From Zoogloea sp041908905 (GTDB lineage: Bacteria; Pseudomonadota; Gammaproteobacteria; Burkholderiales; Rhodocyclaceae), in the NCBI RefSeq assembly GCF_041908905.1, contig NZ_JAYREK010000006.1, forward strand, positions 86,066 to 150,065: 64,000 nt of DNA, in the 5' to 3' direction. This document shows positions 37,060 through 45,599 of this stretch, piece after piece (positions within the stretch are counted from its first letter, which is position 1; each line of letters starts with the position of its first letter). The notes below the pieces were generated by a model. That model was not told where the DNA came from. It saw nothing but the letters and a program-made list of their open reading frames with translations, and did not search any database. Both the position numbers and the translations under genes were made by a program.

Positions 37060-37863
37060 ATGAAGCAACTCAAGAAGACCCTGCTGGCCCTGACTGTCAT
37101 CGGCCTGCAGGCCTGCGGTGGTGGCGGCGGTGGCGGTGGCAGCACCCCGCCGCTGAGCCTCGACACCGTGCAGGGTGTTTACGACACCACCACCTACAGC
37201 GGCAGCGGCCTGGGTGGAGCTACCCAGGCGGTGCGCGCCGTGGTGCTGCGGGACGGCACCACCTGGCTGTTCCTGATGGACGGCCTGACGGCGACCAACC
37301 CGTCGCCGGTGGGCCTCGCGAAGGCGGCCGTCACCGTGTCCGGGCAGAGCTTCAGCGGCACCGGCAAGCGCTACATGCTGGCCGACGCCTCCACCCACGC
37401 CGTCGCCGTCACCGGCAGCGTGCCGGCGGCCAGCACCGTCAGCCTGAACTTCAGCGACAGCGCGGGCGGCACCACCACCGCAACCACCACGGCCGCAGCG
37501 GTCAGCCGCTTCAACGCGGTCGCCGCCAAGGCCGACATGGCGGCCACCTGGACCTTCTCGGCCACCCAGCCGGCGGTGGGCGGCGGCACCGTGTCGGTGA
37601 CCTGGAACTGGACTGTGGACGCCAATGGCACCTTGAGTGGCAGCAACTCCTTGGGCTGCGACTTCACCGGCACGGTGCTGCCGCGTAGCGAAGCGGTGGC
37701 GGTGTTCGACACCTCCATCACCGAAAACTGTGCCGGCACCACCCGTATCTTCAGCGGCGTGGCCTTCCAGAACAGCGCCCACACCTACACCACCTTCGGC
37801 CTGATCCTCAACGACGGCAGCACGGGTACGGTGGCGGTGGCGCAGAAGGTCGAACCGACCTGA
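37060..37863 (+). CDS. putative lipoprotein downstream of the giant exoprotein
   Basis: This 267-residue protein has a signal peptide with lipobox LQAC (lipid-modified Cys at 19). An eight-glycine run follows, then a Thr/Ser/Gly-rich, probably beta-sheet domain. Residues after C19 are not Asp, so sorting to the outer membrane is expected. Two further cysteines (SLGCDF and TENCAG) could form a disulfide. The gene begins 41 bases after the exoprotein stop (AAAGGA before the ATG) and ends the secretion locus. It may anchor or accompany the secreted protein, but that is inference. No family recognised. Confidence 0.78.
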   Translation: MKQLKKTLLALTVIGLQACGGGGGGGGSTPPLSLDTVQGVYDTTTYSGSGLGGATQAVRAVVLRDGTTWLFLMDGLTATNPSPVGLAKAAVTVSGQSFSGTGKRYMLADASTHAVAVTGSVPAASTVSLNFSDSAGGTTTATTTAAAVSRFNAVAAKADMAATWTFSATQPAVGGGTVSVTWNWTVDANGTLSGSNSLGCDFTGTVLPRSEAVAVFDTSITENCAGTTRIFSGVAFQNSAHTYTTFGLILNDGSTGTVAVAQKVEPT

Positions 37864-38161
37864 GCGTTCAGTCCGCCGGGCCCCGGACCGGGCAGCAGCA
37901 GATGGCGCTCGGCTGGTGTCAGTTGATGCTTGTTCTCGGGGAGCGTTGACTCCCCGGGTTCGATCCTGGCTCCGGGTCCCTCGTGCCGGGGCCAGGTTGC
38001 GGCACTCCCGCGGTGGCGCAACCGGGGAGAAGGGCCGCTCAACGGCGGCGGCCTGTCGAGGCGCCACGCTCATCTTCCATGAACTTCCAGCGCAGCCGGC
38101 CAACTCCTGCCGGCCGTCGCTTCTTTTACGTCGCCCCGGCGCCTGAGCCGTGAACCAAAGC
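37864..38161. other. gene-free stretch between the lipoprotein gene and the tRNA terminator
   Basis: About 300 bases with no credible gene. It contains a 7-bp hairpin (CGGGGAG/CTCCCCG near 37938-37957) without a T-tract and several GC-rich imperfect repeats. No obvious terminator for the exoprotein/lipoprotein transcript was found. Confidence 0.5.
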
Positions 38162-38193
38162 AAAAAGGCCAACTCTCACGGGCTGGCCTTTTT
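38162..38193 (-). terminator. terminator downstream of tRNA-Met
   Basis: AAAAAGGCCA (38162-38171) and TGGCCTTTTT (38184-38193) form a perfect 10-bp stem. Read leftward it begins 12 bases after the tRNA 3' end and finishes in T residues. The symmetry means it could also stop rightward transcripts. Confidence 0.85.
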
Positions 38194-38205
38194 GTCTGAA
38201 TCTGT

Positions 38206-38282
38206 TGGTGGTGATGGGCGGAGTCGAACCGCCGACCTACGGGTTATGAATCCGTCGCTCTAACCATCTGAGCTACATCACC
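38206..38282 (-). tRNA. tRNA-Met (CAU), elongator type
   Basis: A full 77-nt cloverleaf can be read leftward. The acceptor stem is GGTGATG/CATCACC, the D stem GCTC/GAGC, the anticodon loop TTCATAA (anticodon CAU) and the T arm GGCGG-TTCGACT-CCGCC. The discriminator is A and the CCA is encoded. The acceptor is fully paired at position 1-72, unlike initiator tRNA, so this is elongator Met. An Ile tRNA with modified CAU is the alternative but less likely. Confidence 0.95.
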
Positions 38283-38296
38283 GACCGAAGCCCGCT

Positions 38297-38325
38297 ATAA
38301 TAGACACCTAACTTCGACTGGTCAA
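38297..38325 (-). promoter_or_regulatory. sigma-70 promoter of tRNA-Met
   Basis: Read leftward, TTGACC (38325-38320) and TATTAT (38302-38297) are separated by 17 bases. The start of transcription would fall a few bases before the tRNA 5' end. The -10 region also reads TATAAT rightward (38296-38301), so it may serve miaB as well. Confidence 0.75.
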
Positions 38326-38336
38326 CACCAATTCAC

Positions 38337-39671
38337 ATGAAAAAGCTTTATATCCGCACTTTCGGTTGCCAGATGAACGAGTACGACTCGGACAAGATGG
38401 CGGATGTGCTCGGGGCGGCCGATGGCCTCGAGAAAACCGACAACCCCGAAGAGGCGGACGTGATCCTCTTCAACACCTGCTCGGTGCGCGAGAAGGCGCA
38501 GGAGAAGGTCTTCCACGACCTGGGCCGGGTGAAGCACCTCAAGCAGAAGAATCCCAACCTCATCATCGGTGTCGGCGGCTGCGTGGCGAGCCAGGAGGGC
38601 GAGGCCATCGTGGCGCGGGCGCCGTATGTGGACTTGGTTTTCGGGCCGCAGACCCTGCACCGCCTGCCCAGCCTGATCGCCGAGCGCAAGGCCTCCGGCC
38701 GCTCGCAGGTGGACATCTCCTTCCCCGAGATCGAGAAGTTCGATAACCTGCCGCCGGCCCGCGTCGAGGGGGCGAGCGCCTTCGTGTCGATCATGGAGGG
38801 CTGCTCCAAGTACTGCACCTTCTGCATCGTGCCCTACACCCGCGGCGACGAGATCTACCGCCCGCTGGCCGACGTGCTCGCCGAGGTGGCGGGGCTGGCG
38901 GCCCAGGGCGTCAAGGAGGTCACGCTGCTCGGCCAGAACGTCAATGCCTGGCGCGCGCCGGTGGATGGCGACGGCGGCGAGATGGCCGACTTTGCCTTCC
39001 TGCTCGAGTGCGTGCATGACATCCCGGGCATCGAGCGCATCCGCTACACCACCTCCCACCCCCGCGAGATGACCCAGCGCGTGGTGGATGCCTACGCGCG
39101 CCTGCCCAAGCTGGTGTCGCACCTGCACCTGCCGGTGCAGGCCGGCTCCGACCGGGTGCTGGCGGCGATGAAGCGCGGCTACACGGTGCTCGAATACAAG
39201 TCGCTGGTGCGCAGGCTGCGCGCGGCGCGGCCCGACATCTCCCTGTCGTCGGATTTCATCGTCGGCTTCCCGGGCGAGACCGAGGCCGATTTCGAGGCCA
39301 CCATGAAGCTGATCGAGGAGCTGGGTTTCGACACCTCCTTCAGCTTTGTGTATAGCTCGCGTCCGGGCACGCCGGCCGCCGACCTGCCCGACGACACGCC
39401 CCAGGACGTCAAGCTGGCCCGCCTGGCCCGCCTGCAGAAGCGCATCGAGGCCCACGCGGCCACGATCAGCGCGGGCATGGTCGGCAGCGTGCAGCGCATC
39501 CTCGTCGAAGGCCCGTCCAAGAAAGACCCCAACGAGCTGGCCGGTCGCACCGACAACAACCGGGTGGTCAACTTTGCGGGCAACCCCCGCCTGATCGGCC
39601 ATTTCGTGGACGTGAACATCGTCTCCGCGCTGCCCCATTCGCTGCGCGGCGAGATCGTCACCCGCGACTGA
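38337..39671 (+). CDS. miaB: tRNA-2-methylthio-N6-dimethylallyladenosine synthase
   Basis: This 444-residue radical SAM methylthiotransferase adds a methylthio group to i6A37 of tRNAs reading U-starting codons. The N-terminal UPF0004 domain carries cluster ligands C11, C48 and C82. The radical SAM motif gives C156, C160 and C163, and a TRAM domain occupies roughly 376-440. Length and motifs are those of MiaB, not of RimO or MtaB. It heads the miaB-phoH-ybeY-corC-lnt series typical of proteobacteria. Confidence 0.96.
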   Translation: MKKLYIRTFGCQMNEYDSDKMADVLGAADGLEKTDNPEEADVILFNTCSVREKAQEKVFHDLGRVKHLKQKNPNLIIGVGGCVASQEGEAIVARAPYVDLVFGPQTLHRLPSLIAERKASGRSQVDISFPEIEKFDNLPPARVEGASAFVSIMEGCSKYCTFCIVPYTRGDEIYRPLADVLAEVAGLAAQGVKEVTLLGQNVNAWRAPVDGDGGEMADFAFLLECVHDIPGIERIRYTTSHPREMTQRVVDAYARLPKLVSHLHLPVQAGSDRVLAAMKRGYTVLEYKSLVRRLRAARPDISLSSDFIVGFPGETEADFEATMKLIEELGFDTSFSFVYSSRPGTPAADLPDDTPQDVKLARLARLQKRIEAHAATISAGMVGSVQRILVEGPSKKDPNELAGRTDNNRVVNFAGNPRLIGHFVDVNIVSALPHSLRGEIVTRD

Positions 39672-39732
39672 GGCCGGCCCGAATGCACGCCCCGACTTCC
39701 CCGACGGCTGCCGCTCTGGCAGCATGTGGCCG

Positions 39733-40695
39733 ATGAAACCGATAGAAATCACGCTGCATCCCGTCGACAACCTGCGCCTCGCCAACCTGTGCGGGGCGCT
39801 CGACGAGAACATCCGCCAGATCGAGACCGCCTTCGATGTGACGATCGCCCGCCGCGGCGAGCGCTTCACGGTGCATGGCGAACCGGCCCAGGGCCACCTG
39901 GCCGCCCGCGCCCTGCGCCATTTCTACGACCGCGCGGACGCGGCCCTGTCGGTGGATGACATCCAGCTCGGCCTCATCGAGCTGTCCAACCTGGCCAATG
40001 CCAGCCCGGCGGCGCCGGTGCTGCTCACCCGCAAGGCCGAGCTGCACGGCCGCACGCCGCGGCAGGTGGATTACATCCGCCAGATCCAGGAGCACGACAT
40101 CACCTTCGGCGTCGGCCCGGCCGGCACCGGCAAGACCTACCTTGCGGTGGCGAGCGCCGTCGATGCCTTCGAGCGGGAGCACGTGGAGCGCATCGTGCTC
40201 ACCCGCCCGGCGGTCGAGGCGGGCGAGCGCCTGGGCTTTCTGCCCGGCGACCTGGCCCAGAAGGTCGACCCCTACCTGCGCCCGCTCTACGACGCGCTCT
40301 ACGACCTGATGGGCTTCGACCGGGTCACCAAGCTCTTCGAGCGCGGCTGCATCGAGATCGCCCCGCTGGCCTTCATGCGCGGGCGCACCCTGTCGCGGGC
40401 CTTCATCATCCTCGACGAGGCGCAGAACACCTCGCCGGAGCAGATGAAGATGTTCCTCACCCGCATCGGCATCGGCTCGCGGGCGGTGATCACCGGCGAC
40501 CTCACCCAGGTCGACCTGCCCCGCGGCCAGAAGAGCGGCCTCGGCGAGGCGGTGCAGGTGCTCGCCGACGTGCGCGGGGTGGCCTTCACCCAGTTCCTGA
40601 AAGAAGACGTGGTGCGTCACCCGCTGGTGGCGCGCATCGTCGCCGCCTACGAAACCCATTCCCAGCGCAACCAGCAGCAACAGGCCCAGCAATGA
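39733..40695 (+). CDS. phoH: PhoH-family ATPase (YbeZ type)
   Basis: This 320-residue P-loop protein has Walker A GPAGTGKT at 128-135 and a Walker B region AFIILDEAQN. It is the PhoH-like YbeZ type, thought to work with YbeY in RNA metabolism. I chose the ATG at 39733, giving MKPIEITLHP. An ATG three codons upstream (39724) is also possible. The stop overlaps the ybeY start as ATGA. Confidence 0.93.
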   Translation: MKPIEITLHPVDNLRLANLCGALDENIRQIETAFDVTIARRGERFTVHGEPAQGHLAARALRHFYDRADAALSVDDIQLGLIELSNLANASPAAPVLLTRKAELHGRTPRQVDYIRQIQEHDITFGVGPAGTGKTYLAVASAVDAFEREHVERIVLTRPAVEAGERLGFLPGDLAQKVDPYLRPLYDALYDLMGFDRVTKLFERGCIEIAPLAFMRGRTLSRAFIILDEAQNTSPEQMKMFLTRIGIGSRAVITGDLTQVDLPRGQKSGLGEAVQVLADVRGVAFTQFLKEDVVRHPLVARIVAAYETHSQRNQQQQAQQ

Positions 40696-41174
40696 ACGCA
40701 ATCAAGCTCCCCCGTCGCCTCGACCTGTCGGTGCAATACGCCTGTAACCGCGAGGGTGTACCGTCGCGGGCTGATTTCCGGCGCTGGCTGCGGGCCGCCG
40801 AGCCCGGCGCGGCGCGCATCACGGTGCGGCTGGTGGACGAGGCCGAGGGGCGTGAGCTCAACCGCGACTACCGCGGCAAGGATTACGCCACCAACGTGCT
40901 CACCTTCGCCTACGACGAGGGCGAGGACATGCCCCTGCCCGAAGGCCTGCCGCTGATGGGTGATCTGGTGCTGTGCCGGCAGGTCGTCGAGCGCGAAGCG
41001 GCGGAGCAGGGCAAGGCCCTGGACGCCCATTACGCCCATTTATCCGTGCATGGTATGCTGCATTTGCAGGGTTTCGATCACGAAGACGACGCCGAAGCCG
41101 AAGAAATGGAAGCCCGGGAGCGCGAGATCCTCGCCGCGCTGGGCTACCCCGACCCGTACGCGGGAGAACGCTGA
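40692..41174 (+). CDS. ybeY: endoribonuclease YbeY, 16S rRNA maturation
   Basis: This 160-residue metal-dependent RNase takes part in 16S rRNA 3'-end processing and ribosome quality control. The zinc motif HGMLHLQGFDH gives ligands H120, H124 and H130. It is translationally coupled to phoH. Confidence 0.96.
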   Translation: MNAIKLPRRLDLSVQYACNREGVPSRADFRRWLRAAEPGAARITVRLVDEAEGRELNRDYRGKDYATNVLTFAYDEGEDMPLPEGLPLMGDLVLCRQVVEREAAEQGKALDAHYAHLSVHGMLHLQGFDHEDDAEAEEMEAREREILAALGYPDPYAGER

Positions 41175-41190
41175 CATGGTGGGGTGAGCA

Positions 41191-41244
41191 ATGCGCCATG
41201 GGCGATGGGGCTCCCGAGCGGGGGCGCCATCGCCCATGGCCCAT
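41191..41244. repeat. large intergenic hairpin between ybeY and corC
   Basis: GCCATGGGCGATGG (41195-41208) pairs perfectly with CCATCGCCCATGGC (41227-41240). The stem extends by three pairs beyond one mismatch. The loop itself contains a small GCTC/GAGC repeat. There is no T-tract. It resembles a REP-like element and lies just before the corC ribosome binding region. Confidence 0.7.
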
Positions 41245-41262
41245 TTCTCATCCACCCCTTTT

Positions 41263-42105
41263 ATGGAACCCTCCAGTAGCAAGCCGTCCCTGCTCGAACG
41301 TCTGTCCGCCCTGCTGAGCCGGGAGCCGGAAGACCGCGAGGAGCTGCTCAGCCTCCTCCATTCCGCCCACGACCGCAATCTCTTCGACGCGGACGCGCTG
41401 GCGATCATCGAGGGCGCCCTCCAGGTGTCCGACATGCAGGTGCGGGACGTGATGATCCCGCGCGCGCAGATCGACGTGGTGAACATCGAAGACTCCGTCG
41501 AGGAGATCACCCGCTTCGTGATCACCGCCGCCCATTCCCGTTTCCCCGTGATCGGCGACAACAAGGACGACGTGATCGGCATCCTGCTCGCCAAGGACCT
41601 GCTGCGGGTCTTCGCCGGCGAAGCCTTCAACCTGCGCGAGATGCTGCGCCCCGCGGTGTTCGTGCCCGAATCCAAGCGCCTCAACGTGTTGCTGCGGGAT
41701 TTCCGGGTGAGCCGCAACCACATGGCCATCGTCGTCGACGAATACGGCGGCGTGGCCGGGCTGGTGACCATCGAGGACGTGCTCGAGCAGATCGTCGGCG
41801 ACATCGAGGACGAATACGACTTCGACGAGGCCGCCGACAACATCATCCTCGACCAGGCCGGGCGCTACCGGGTCAAGGCCGGTACCGAGATCGAGGACTT
41901 CAACGCCGCCTTCGCCACCGACTTCAGCGATGCCGAATACGACACCGTCGGCGGCCTGCTGATCCGCCAGCTGGGTCGCCTGCCCAAGCGCAACGAGGTC
42001 GTCGAGCTCGCCGGGCTGCGCTTCCAGGTGCTGCGCGCCGATAGCCGGCGCGTGTATTCCCTGCTCGTCGAGCGCCTCCCCGAGGCCGAGCCGGTCGGCG
42101 GCTGA
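41263..42105 (+). CDS. corC: CorC-like CBS-domain transporter accessory protein
   Basis: This 280-residue soluble protein has two CBS domains (about 60-185, from QVRDVMIPRAQID) and a C-terminal CorC_HlyC domain (about 200-275, YDTVGGLL). It is the YbeX/CorC protein associated with magnesium/cobalt efflux and, more recently, ribosome-linked functions with YbeY. I used the ATG at 41263; an upstream in-frame ATG (41191) would be translated through the intergenic hairpin. Its stop overlaps the lnt start by one base. Confidence 0.93.
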   Translation: MEPSSSKPSLLERLSALLSREPEDREELLSLLHSAHDRNLFDADALAIIEGALQVSDMQVRDVMIPRAQIDVVNIEDSVEEITRFVITAAHSRFPVIGDNKDDVIGILLAKDLLRVFAGEAFNLREMLRPAVFVPESKRLNVLLRDFRVSRNHMAIVVDEYGGVAGLVTIEDVLEQIVGDIEDEYDFDEAADNIILDQAGRYRVKAGTEIEDFNAAFATDFSDAEYDTVGGLLIRQLGRLPKRNEVVELAGLRFQVLRADSRRVYSLLVERLPEAEPVGG

Positions 42106-43598
42106 TGGGCTGGCGTAAACAAGGCGCCGCCTTCCTGGCGGGAGGCGCGTCGGTGCTGGCCTACGCGCCCTTCGAGCTGTTTCCCGTCGCCGCCGTCTCG
42201 CTGGGCGTGCTGTTCTGGCTGCTCGGGCCGGGCGCGCCGGCGTCCCTCTGCGCCGACAGCCGCGGCCGGCGTGCGCGGGGCGGTTTCGGCATCGGCTTCG
42301 CTTGGGGCCTCGGCGCCATGCTGGCCGGCGTGTCGTGGCTGTACGTGGCCCTCAACCGCTTCGGCGGCATGCCGATGCCGCTGGCGGGGCTGGCGGTGCT
42401 GCTGTTCTGCGCGTTCATGGGGCTGTTCGCCGGCTTCTCGGGGGCGCTCTTCGGCGTGCTGCGGCAGGGCCGGGCGGGGCGTGATGCGCTGCTCTTCGCG
42501 GCGGCCTGGCTGCTCGGCGAATGGGTGCGCGGCTGGGCCTTCACCGGCTTCCCGTGGCTGGCCAGCGGCTACAGCCAGAGCCCGCCCAGCCCGCTGGCCG
42601 GCTTCGCGCCGGTGTTCGGGGTGTTCGGGGTTGGCGGGCTGCTGGCGGCGGTGGCGGCGCTGGCGGTGGCCGCCGTCGGCGCCCGCAACTGGCGCCCGGC
42701 GCTGGTGGCGGTGCTGATCCTGGCCGCCGGGGTCGGGCTGCGCGGGGTGGCCTGGACGGCCCCGGTGGGCGAACCGGTGCGCGTGGCGCTGCTGCAGCCC
42801 AACATCGAGCAGAGCCTCAAGTGGCGGCCGGAGATGCTGCAGCGCTGGCTGGAGGTCAACCTCTCGATGCTGCGCGACAACCCGGCACAGCTCGTCGTGC
42901 TGCCGGAGACCACCATCCCGCTGCTCATCGACCACCTGCCGCCGGACTACCGCGAGGCGCTCGCCCGCACCGCCGCCGGGCATGGCGGCGACGTGATCTT
43001 CGGCACCTTCGTCCGCGACGATGCGGGGCGCATCTTCAATGCCGCGGTCAGCCTCGGCAGCGCGCCGCCGGCCTTCTACGCCAAGCAGCACCTGGTGCCC
43101 TTCGGCGAATACTCGCCGCCGCTGTTCAGCTGGTTCTACGCCCTGGCCAGCATCCCGATGGCCGACCAGACCCGCGGTGCGGCGCGCCAGCCGCCGATGG
43201 CCCTGGCCGGCCAGAAGGTGGCGGTCAACATCTGCTACGAGGACGTCTTCGGCGAGGAGCTCATCCGCAGCCTGCCCGAGGCGACCCTGCTGCTCAACCT
43301 CTCCAACCTCGCGTGGTACGGCGACTCCTTCGCCCAGCCCCAGCACCTGCAGATCGCCCGTCTGCGCGCGCTGGAGACCGGCCGCCCGATGCTGCGCTCA
43401 ACCAACACCGGCATGACCGCGCTGGTGGCGCCGGACGGCCGGGTCGAGGCGGTGCTGCCGGCCTTCGCGGCGGGCGCCCTGCACGTGGCGGTACGCGGCT
43501 ACCAGGGCCTCACGCCCTACGCCCGCTGGGGCAACTGGGCGGCGGTGCTGGCCGCGCTGGCGGTGCTGGGCCTGGCGGCCCGCCGGCCGCGGGGCTGA
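42105..43598 (+). CDS. lnt: apolipoprotein N-acyltransferase
   Basis: This 497-residue inner-membrane enzyme adds the third acyl chain to lipoproteins. About six hydrophobic segments occupy the first 210 residues. A periplasmic nitrilase-like domain follows with the catalytic triad E268 (LPETT), K327 (YAKQHLVPFGEY) and C377 (NICYED). A last hydrophobic segment closes the protein. It follows corC with a TGATG overlap, as in many proteobacteria. Confidence 0.96.
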   Translation: MGWRKQGAAFLAGGASVLAYAPFELFPVAAVSLGVLFWLLGPGAPASLCADSRGRRARGGFGIGFAWGLGAMLAGVSWLYVALNRFGGMPMPLAGLAVLLFCAFMGLFAGFSGALFGVLRQGRAGRDALLFAAAWLLGEWVRGWAFTGFPWLASGYSQSPPSPLAGFAPVFGVFGVGGLLAAVAALAVAAVGARNWRPALVAVLILAAGVGLRGVAWTAPVGEPVRVALLQPNIEQSLKWRPEMLQRWLEVNLSMLRDNPAQLVVLPETTIPLLIDHLPPDYREALARTAAGHGGDVIFGTFVRDDAGRIFNAAVSLGSAPPAFYAKQHLVPFGEYSPPLFSWFYALASIPMADQTRGAARQPPMALAGQKVAVNICYEDVFGEELIRSLPEATLLLNLSNLAWYGDSFAQPQHLQIARLRALETGRPMLRSTNTGMTALVAPDGRVEAVLPAFAAGALHVAVRGYQGLTPYARWGNWAAVLAALAVLGLAARRPRG

Positions 43599-43706
43599 AT
43601 CCCCGCGAAGTGCCGTTTTACCGCCCTCCGGCGTGCCGGGCCGGGCGTTTCGGCGGGGGCGGAGGTATCATCCGGGCTTGCTCATCATCGAACAGGTTTC
43701 AGGCCC

Positions 43707-44105
43707 ATGCGTTCTTACCCCACCAACAGCCCGGCGGCGGTCGCCCGCCTGATCGCCATGGCCATGCTCGCCGACGGCCGGCTGGACAACCGGGAAATCG
43801 ACTGGATCAACCACCACGACACCGCCGCGATGGTGGGTGTCGATCGGGAAACCCTGATCCAGGTCCTCCTCGACTGCTGCCGTGACGTGATCACCGAGGC
43901 CGAGCAGGAGCGGGTCTTCCTGCTCGAGGAGGCGCGCCTCGCCCGTCTCGCCGACGACCTCACCGATCCGGCGCTGCGCAAGGTGGCCCTGTCGGCGATG
44001 CTCATCATCGCCAAGGCCGACGGCTCCGTCAGTGACGGCGAGGGGCCGCTGCTGCGCTTCCTGATGCAGCGCTGGGGGCTCGAGCTCGACGACCTCGCCG
44101 CCTGA
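43707..44105 (+). CDS. TerB-like domain protein
   Basis: This 132-residue, all-alpha acidic protein resembles the TerB (tellurite resistance) fold. Two similar halves carry the ADGRLDNREIDWI and ADGSVSDGEGPLL motifs, the conserved acidic metal-binding turns of the family. No other ter genes are nearby, so tellurite resistance should not be assumed. Function unknown. Confidence 0.75.
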   Translation: MRSYPTNSPAAVARLIAMAMLADGRLDNREIDWINHHDTAAMVGVDRETLIQVLLDCCRDVITEAEQERVFLLEEARLARLADDLTDPALRKVALSAMLIIAKADGSVSDGEGPLLRFLMQRWGLELDDLAA

Positions 44106-44159
44106 CCGGGGCCCCGTTTCCACCGCCGAACTCATAACAGACACACAAGGAGAAAAAAC

Positions 44160-45533
44160 ATGAGCGACCAGATCAAGTATCTGCTCGACGAATCCCGCAT
44201 GCCCAAGGCCTGGTACAACATTGCCGCCGACCTGCCGGTGCCGCTGCCGCCGCCGCTGCACCCGGGCACCCTGCAGCCCCTCGGGCCGTCGGATCTGGCG
44301 CCGCTCTTCCCGAACGCGATCATCGCCCAGGAGATGTCCACCGAGCGCTACATCGACATCCCCGAGCCGGTCCGCGACGTGCTGCGCCAGTGGCGGCCCA
44401 GCCCGCTGTTCCGCGCCCGCCGCCTCGAGAAGCTGCTCGGCACGCCGGCCAAGATCTACTACAAGTACGAAGGCGTCTCGCCGGCTGGCAGCCACAAGCC
44501 CAACTCGGCGGTGCCCCAGGCCTGGTACAACGCCCAGGAGGGCGTCAAGCGCCTGACCACCGAGACCGGCGCCGGCCAGTGGGGCTCGTCGCTGGCCTAC
44601 GCCGGCGGGCTGTACGGCCTCGACGTGACGGTCTTCCAGGTGCGCGTCTCCTACGACCAGAAGCCCTACCGCCGCGCGCTGATGGAAACCTGGGGCGCCC
44701 GCTGCATCCCGTCGCCGTCCCCCGAGACCGAGTACGGCCGCGCGGTGCTCGCCAAGCACCCGGACCACATCGGCTCGCTGGGCATCGCGATCTCCGAGGC
44801 CGTCGAGGTGGCCGCCCAGCACGACGACACCAAGTACGCCCTCGGCTCGGTGCTCAACCACGTGCTGCTGCACCAGACCATCATCGGCGAAGAGGCCATC
44901 CTGCAGATGGAGATGGCCGGCGACGACCCCGACGTGGTGATCAGCTGCGTGGGCGGCGGCTCCAACTTCGCCGGCATCGCCTTCCCCTTCATTGGCCTGG
45001 GCCTGCGTGGCGGCCCCAACGCCAAGAAGCGCCGCATCCTCGCCGTCGAGCCGTCGGCCTGCCCGTCCCTCAGCCGCGGCAAGTACGCCTACGACTTCGG
45101 CGACACGGCCCACCTCACGCCGCTGGTCAAGATGCATACCCTGGGCAGCGACTTCACCCCGCCGGGCCTCCATGCCGGCGGCCTGCGCTACCACGGCATG
45201 GCGCCGCTGGTCAGCCACGCCATGGAACTCGGTCTGATCGAGGCCCGCAGCGTGCACCAGACCGACTGCTTCGCCGCCGGCGTGATGTTCGCCCGCGCCG
45301 AGGGCATCGTGGCCGCGCCGGAGTGCACCCACGCCATCCGTGGCGCCATCGAAGAGGCCCTGCGTTGCAAGGCCGAGGGCAAGAGCGAGACCATCCTGTT
45401 CTGCCTGTCCGGCCACGGCCACTTCGACATGGCGTCCTACACCAACTACATGGCCGGCAAGCTGGTGGACCAGGAGTACGACGAGAAGGAGCTGGCGATG
45501 GCCCTCTCGATGCTGCCCAAGGTCGACGCCTGA
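44160..45533 (+). CDS. TrpB2-type tryptophan synthase beta-like enzyme
   Basis: This 457-residue PLP enzyme has the Schiff-base lysine K113 in GSHKPNS and the phosphate-binding loop CVGGGSNFAG. Its length and N-terminal extension (YNIAADLP) place it in the TrpB2 subfamily, not the canonical TrpB1 of the trpA operon. TrpB2 enzymes can make tryptophan from indole and serine, and a stand-alone indole-salvage role is likely because no trpA is adjacent. AAGGAG precedes the ATG. Confidence 0.9.
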   Translation: MSDQIKYLLDESRMPKAWYNIAADLPVPLPPPLHPGTLQPLGPSDLAPLFPNAIIAQEMSTERYIDIPEPVRDVLRQWRPSPLFRARRLEKLLGTPAKIYYKYEGVSPAGSHKPNSAVPQAWYNAQEGVKRLTTETGAGQWGSSLAYAGGLYGLDVTVFQVRVSYDQKPYRRALMETWGARCIPSPSPETEYGRAVLAKHPDHIGSLGIAISEAVEVAAQHDDTKYALGSVLNHVLLHQTIIGEEAILQMEMAGDDPDVVISCVGGGSNFAGIAFPFIGLGLRGGPNAKKRRILAVEPSACPSLSRGKYAYDFGDTAHLTPLVKMHTLGSDFTPPGLHAGGLRYHGMAPLVSHAMELGLIEARSVHQTDCFAAGVMFARAEGIVAAPECTHAIRGAIEEALRCKAEGKSETILFCLSGHGHFDMASYTNYMAGKLVDQEYDEKELAMALSMLPKVDA

Positions 45534-45541
45534 TCGCCGCG

Positions 45542-45581
45542 GGCGGGGCGCCCGGCCTGGAGGCGTGCCGGGCGCCCCGCC
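45542..45581 (+). terminator. GC-rich hairpin after the trpB2-type gene
   Basis: A perfect 15-bp inverted repeat (arms 45542-45556 and 45567-45581) has a 10-base loop and starts nine bases after the stop codon. It lacks a real T-tract (TTGGTCTATCC follows), so it may be a weak terminator or an mRNA 3'-end stabiliser. Confidence 0.55.
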
Positions 45582-45599
45582 TTGGTCTATCCTTGCAAC

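Noticed and set aside
37957..37966. GGTTCGATCC, resembling a tRNA T-loop
   Set aside because: The flanking bases do not form a T stem, and no acceptor or anticodon arm can be drawn. It is probably chance or a very old remnant.
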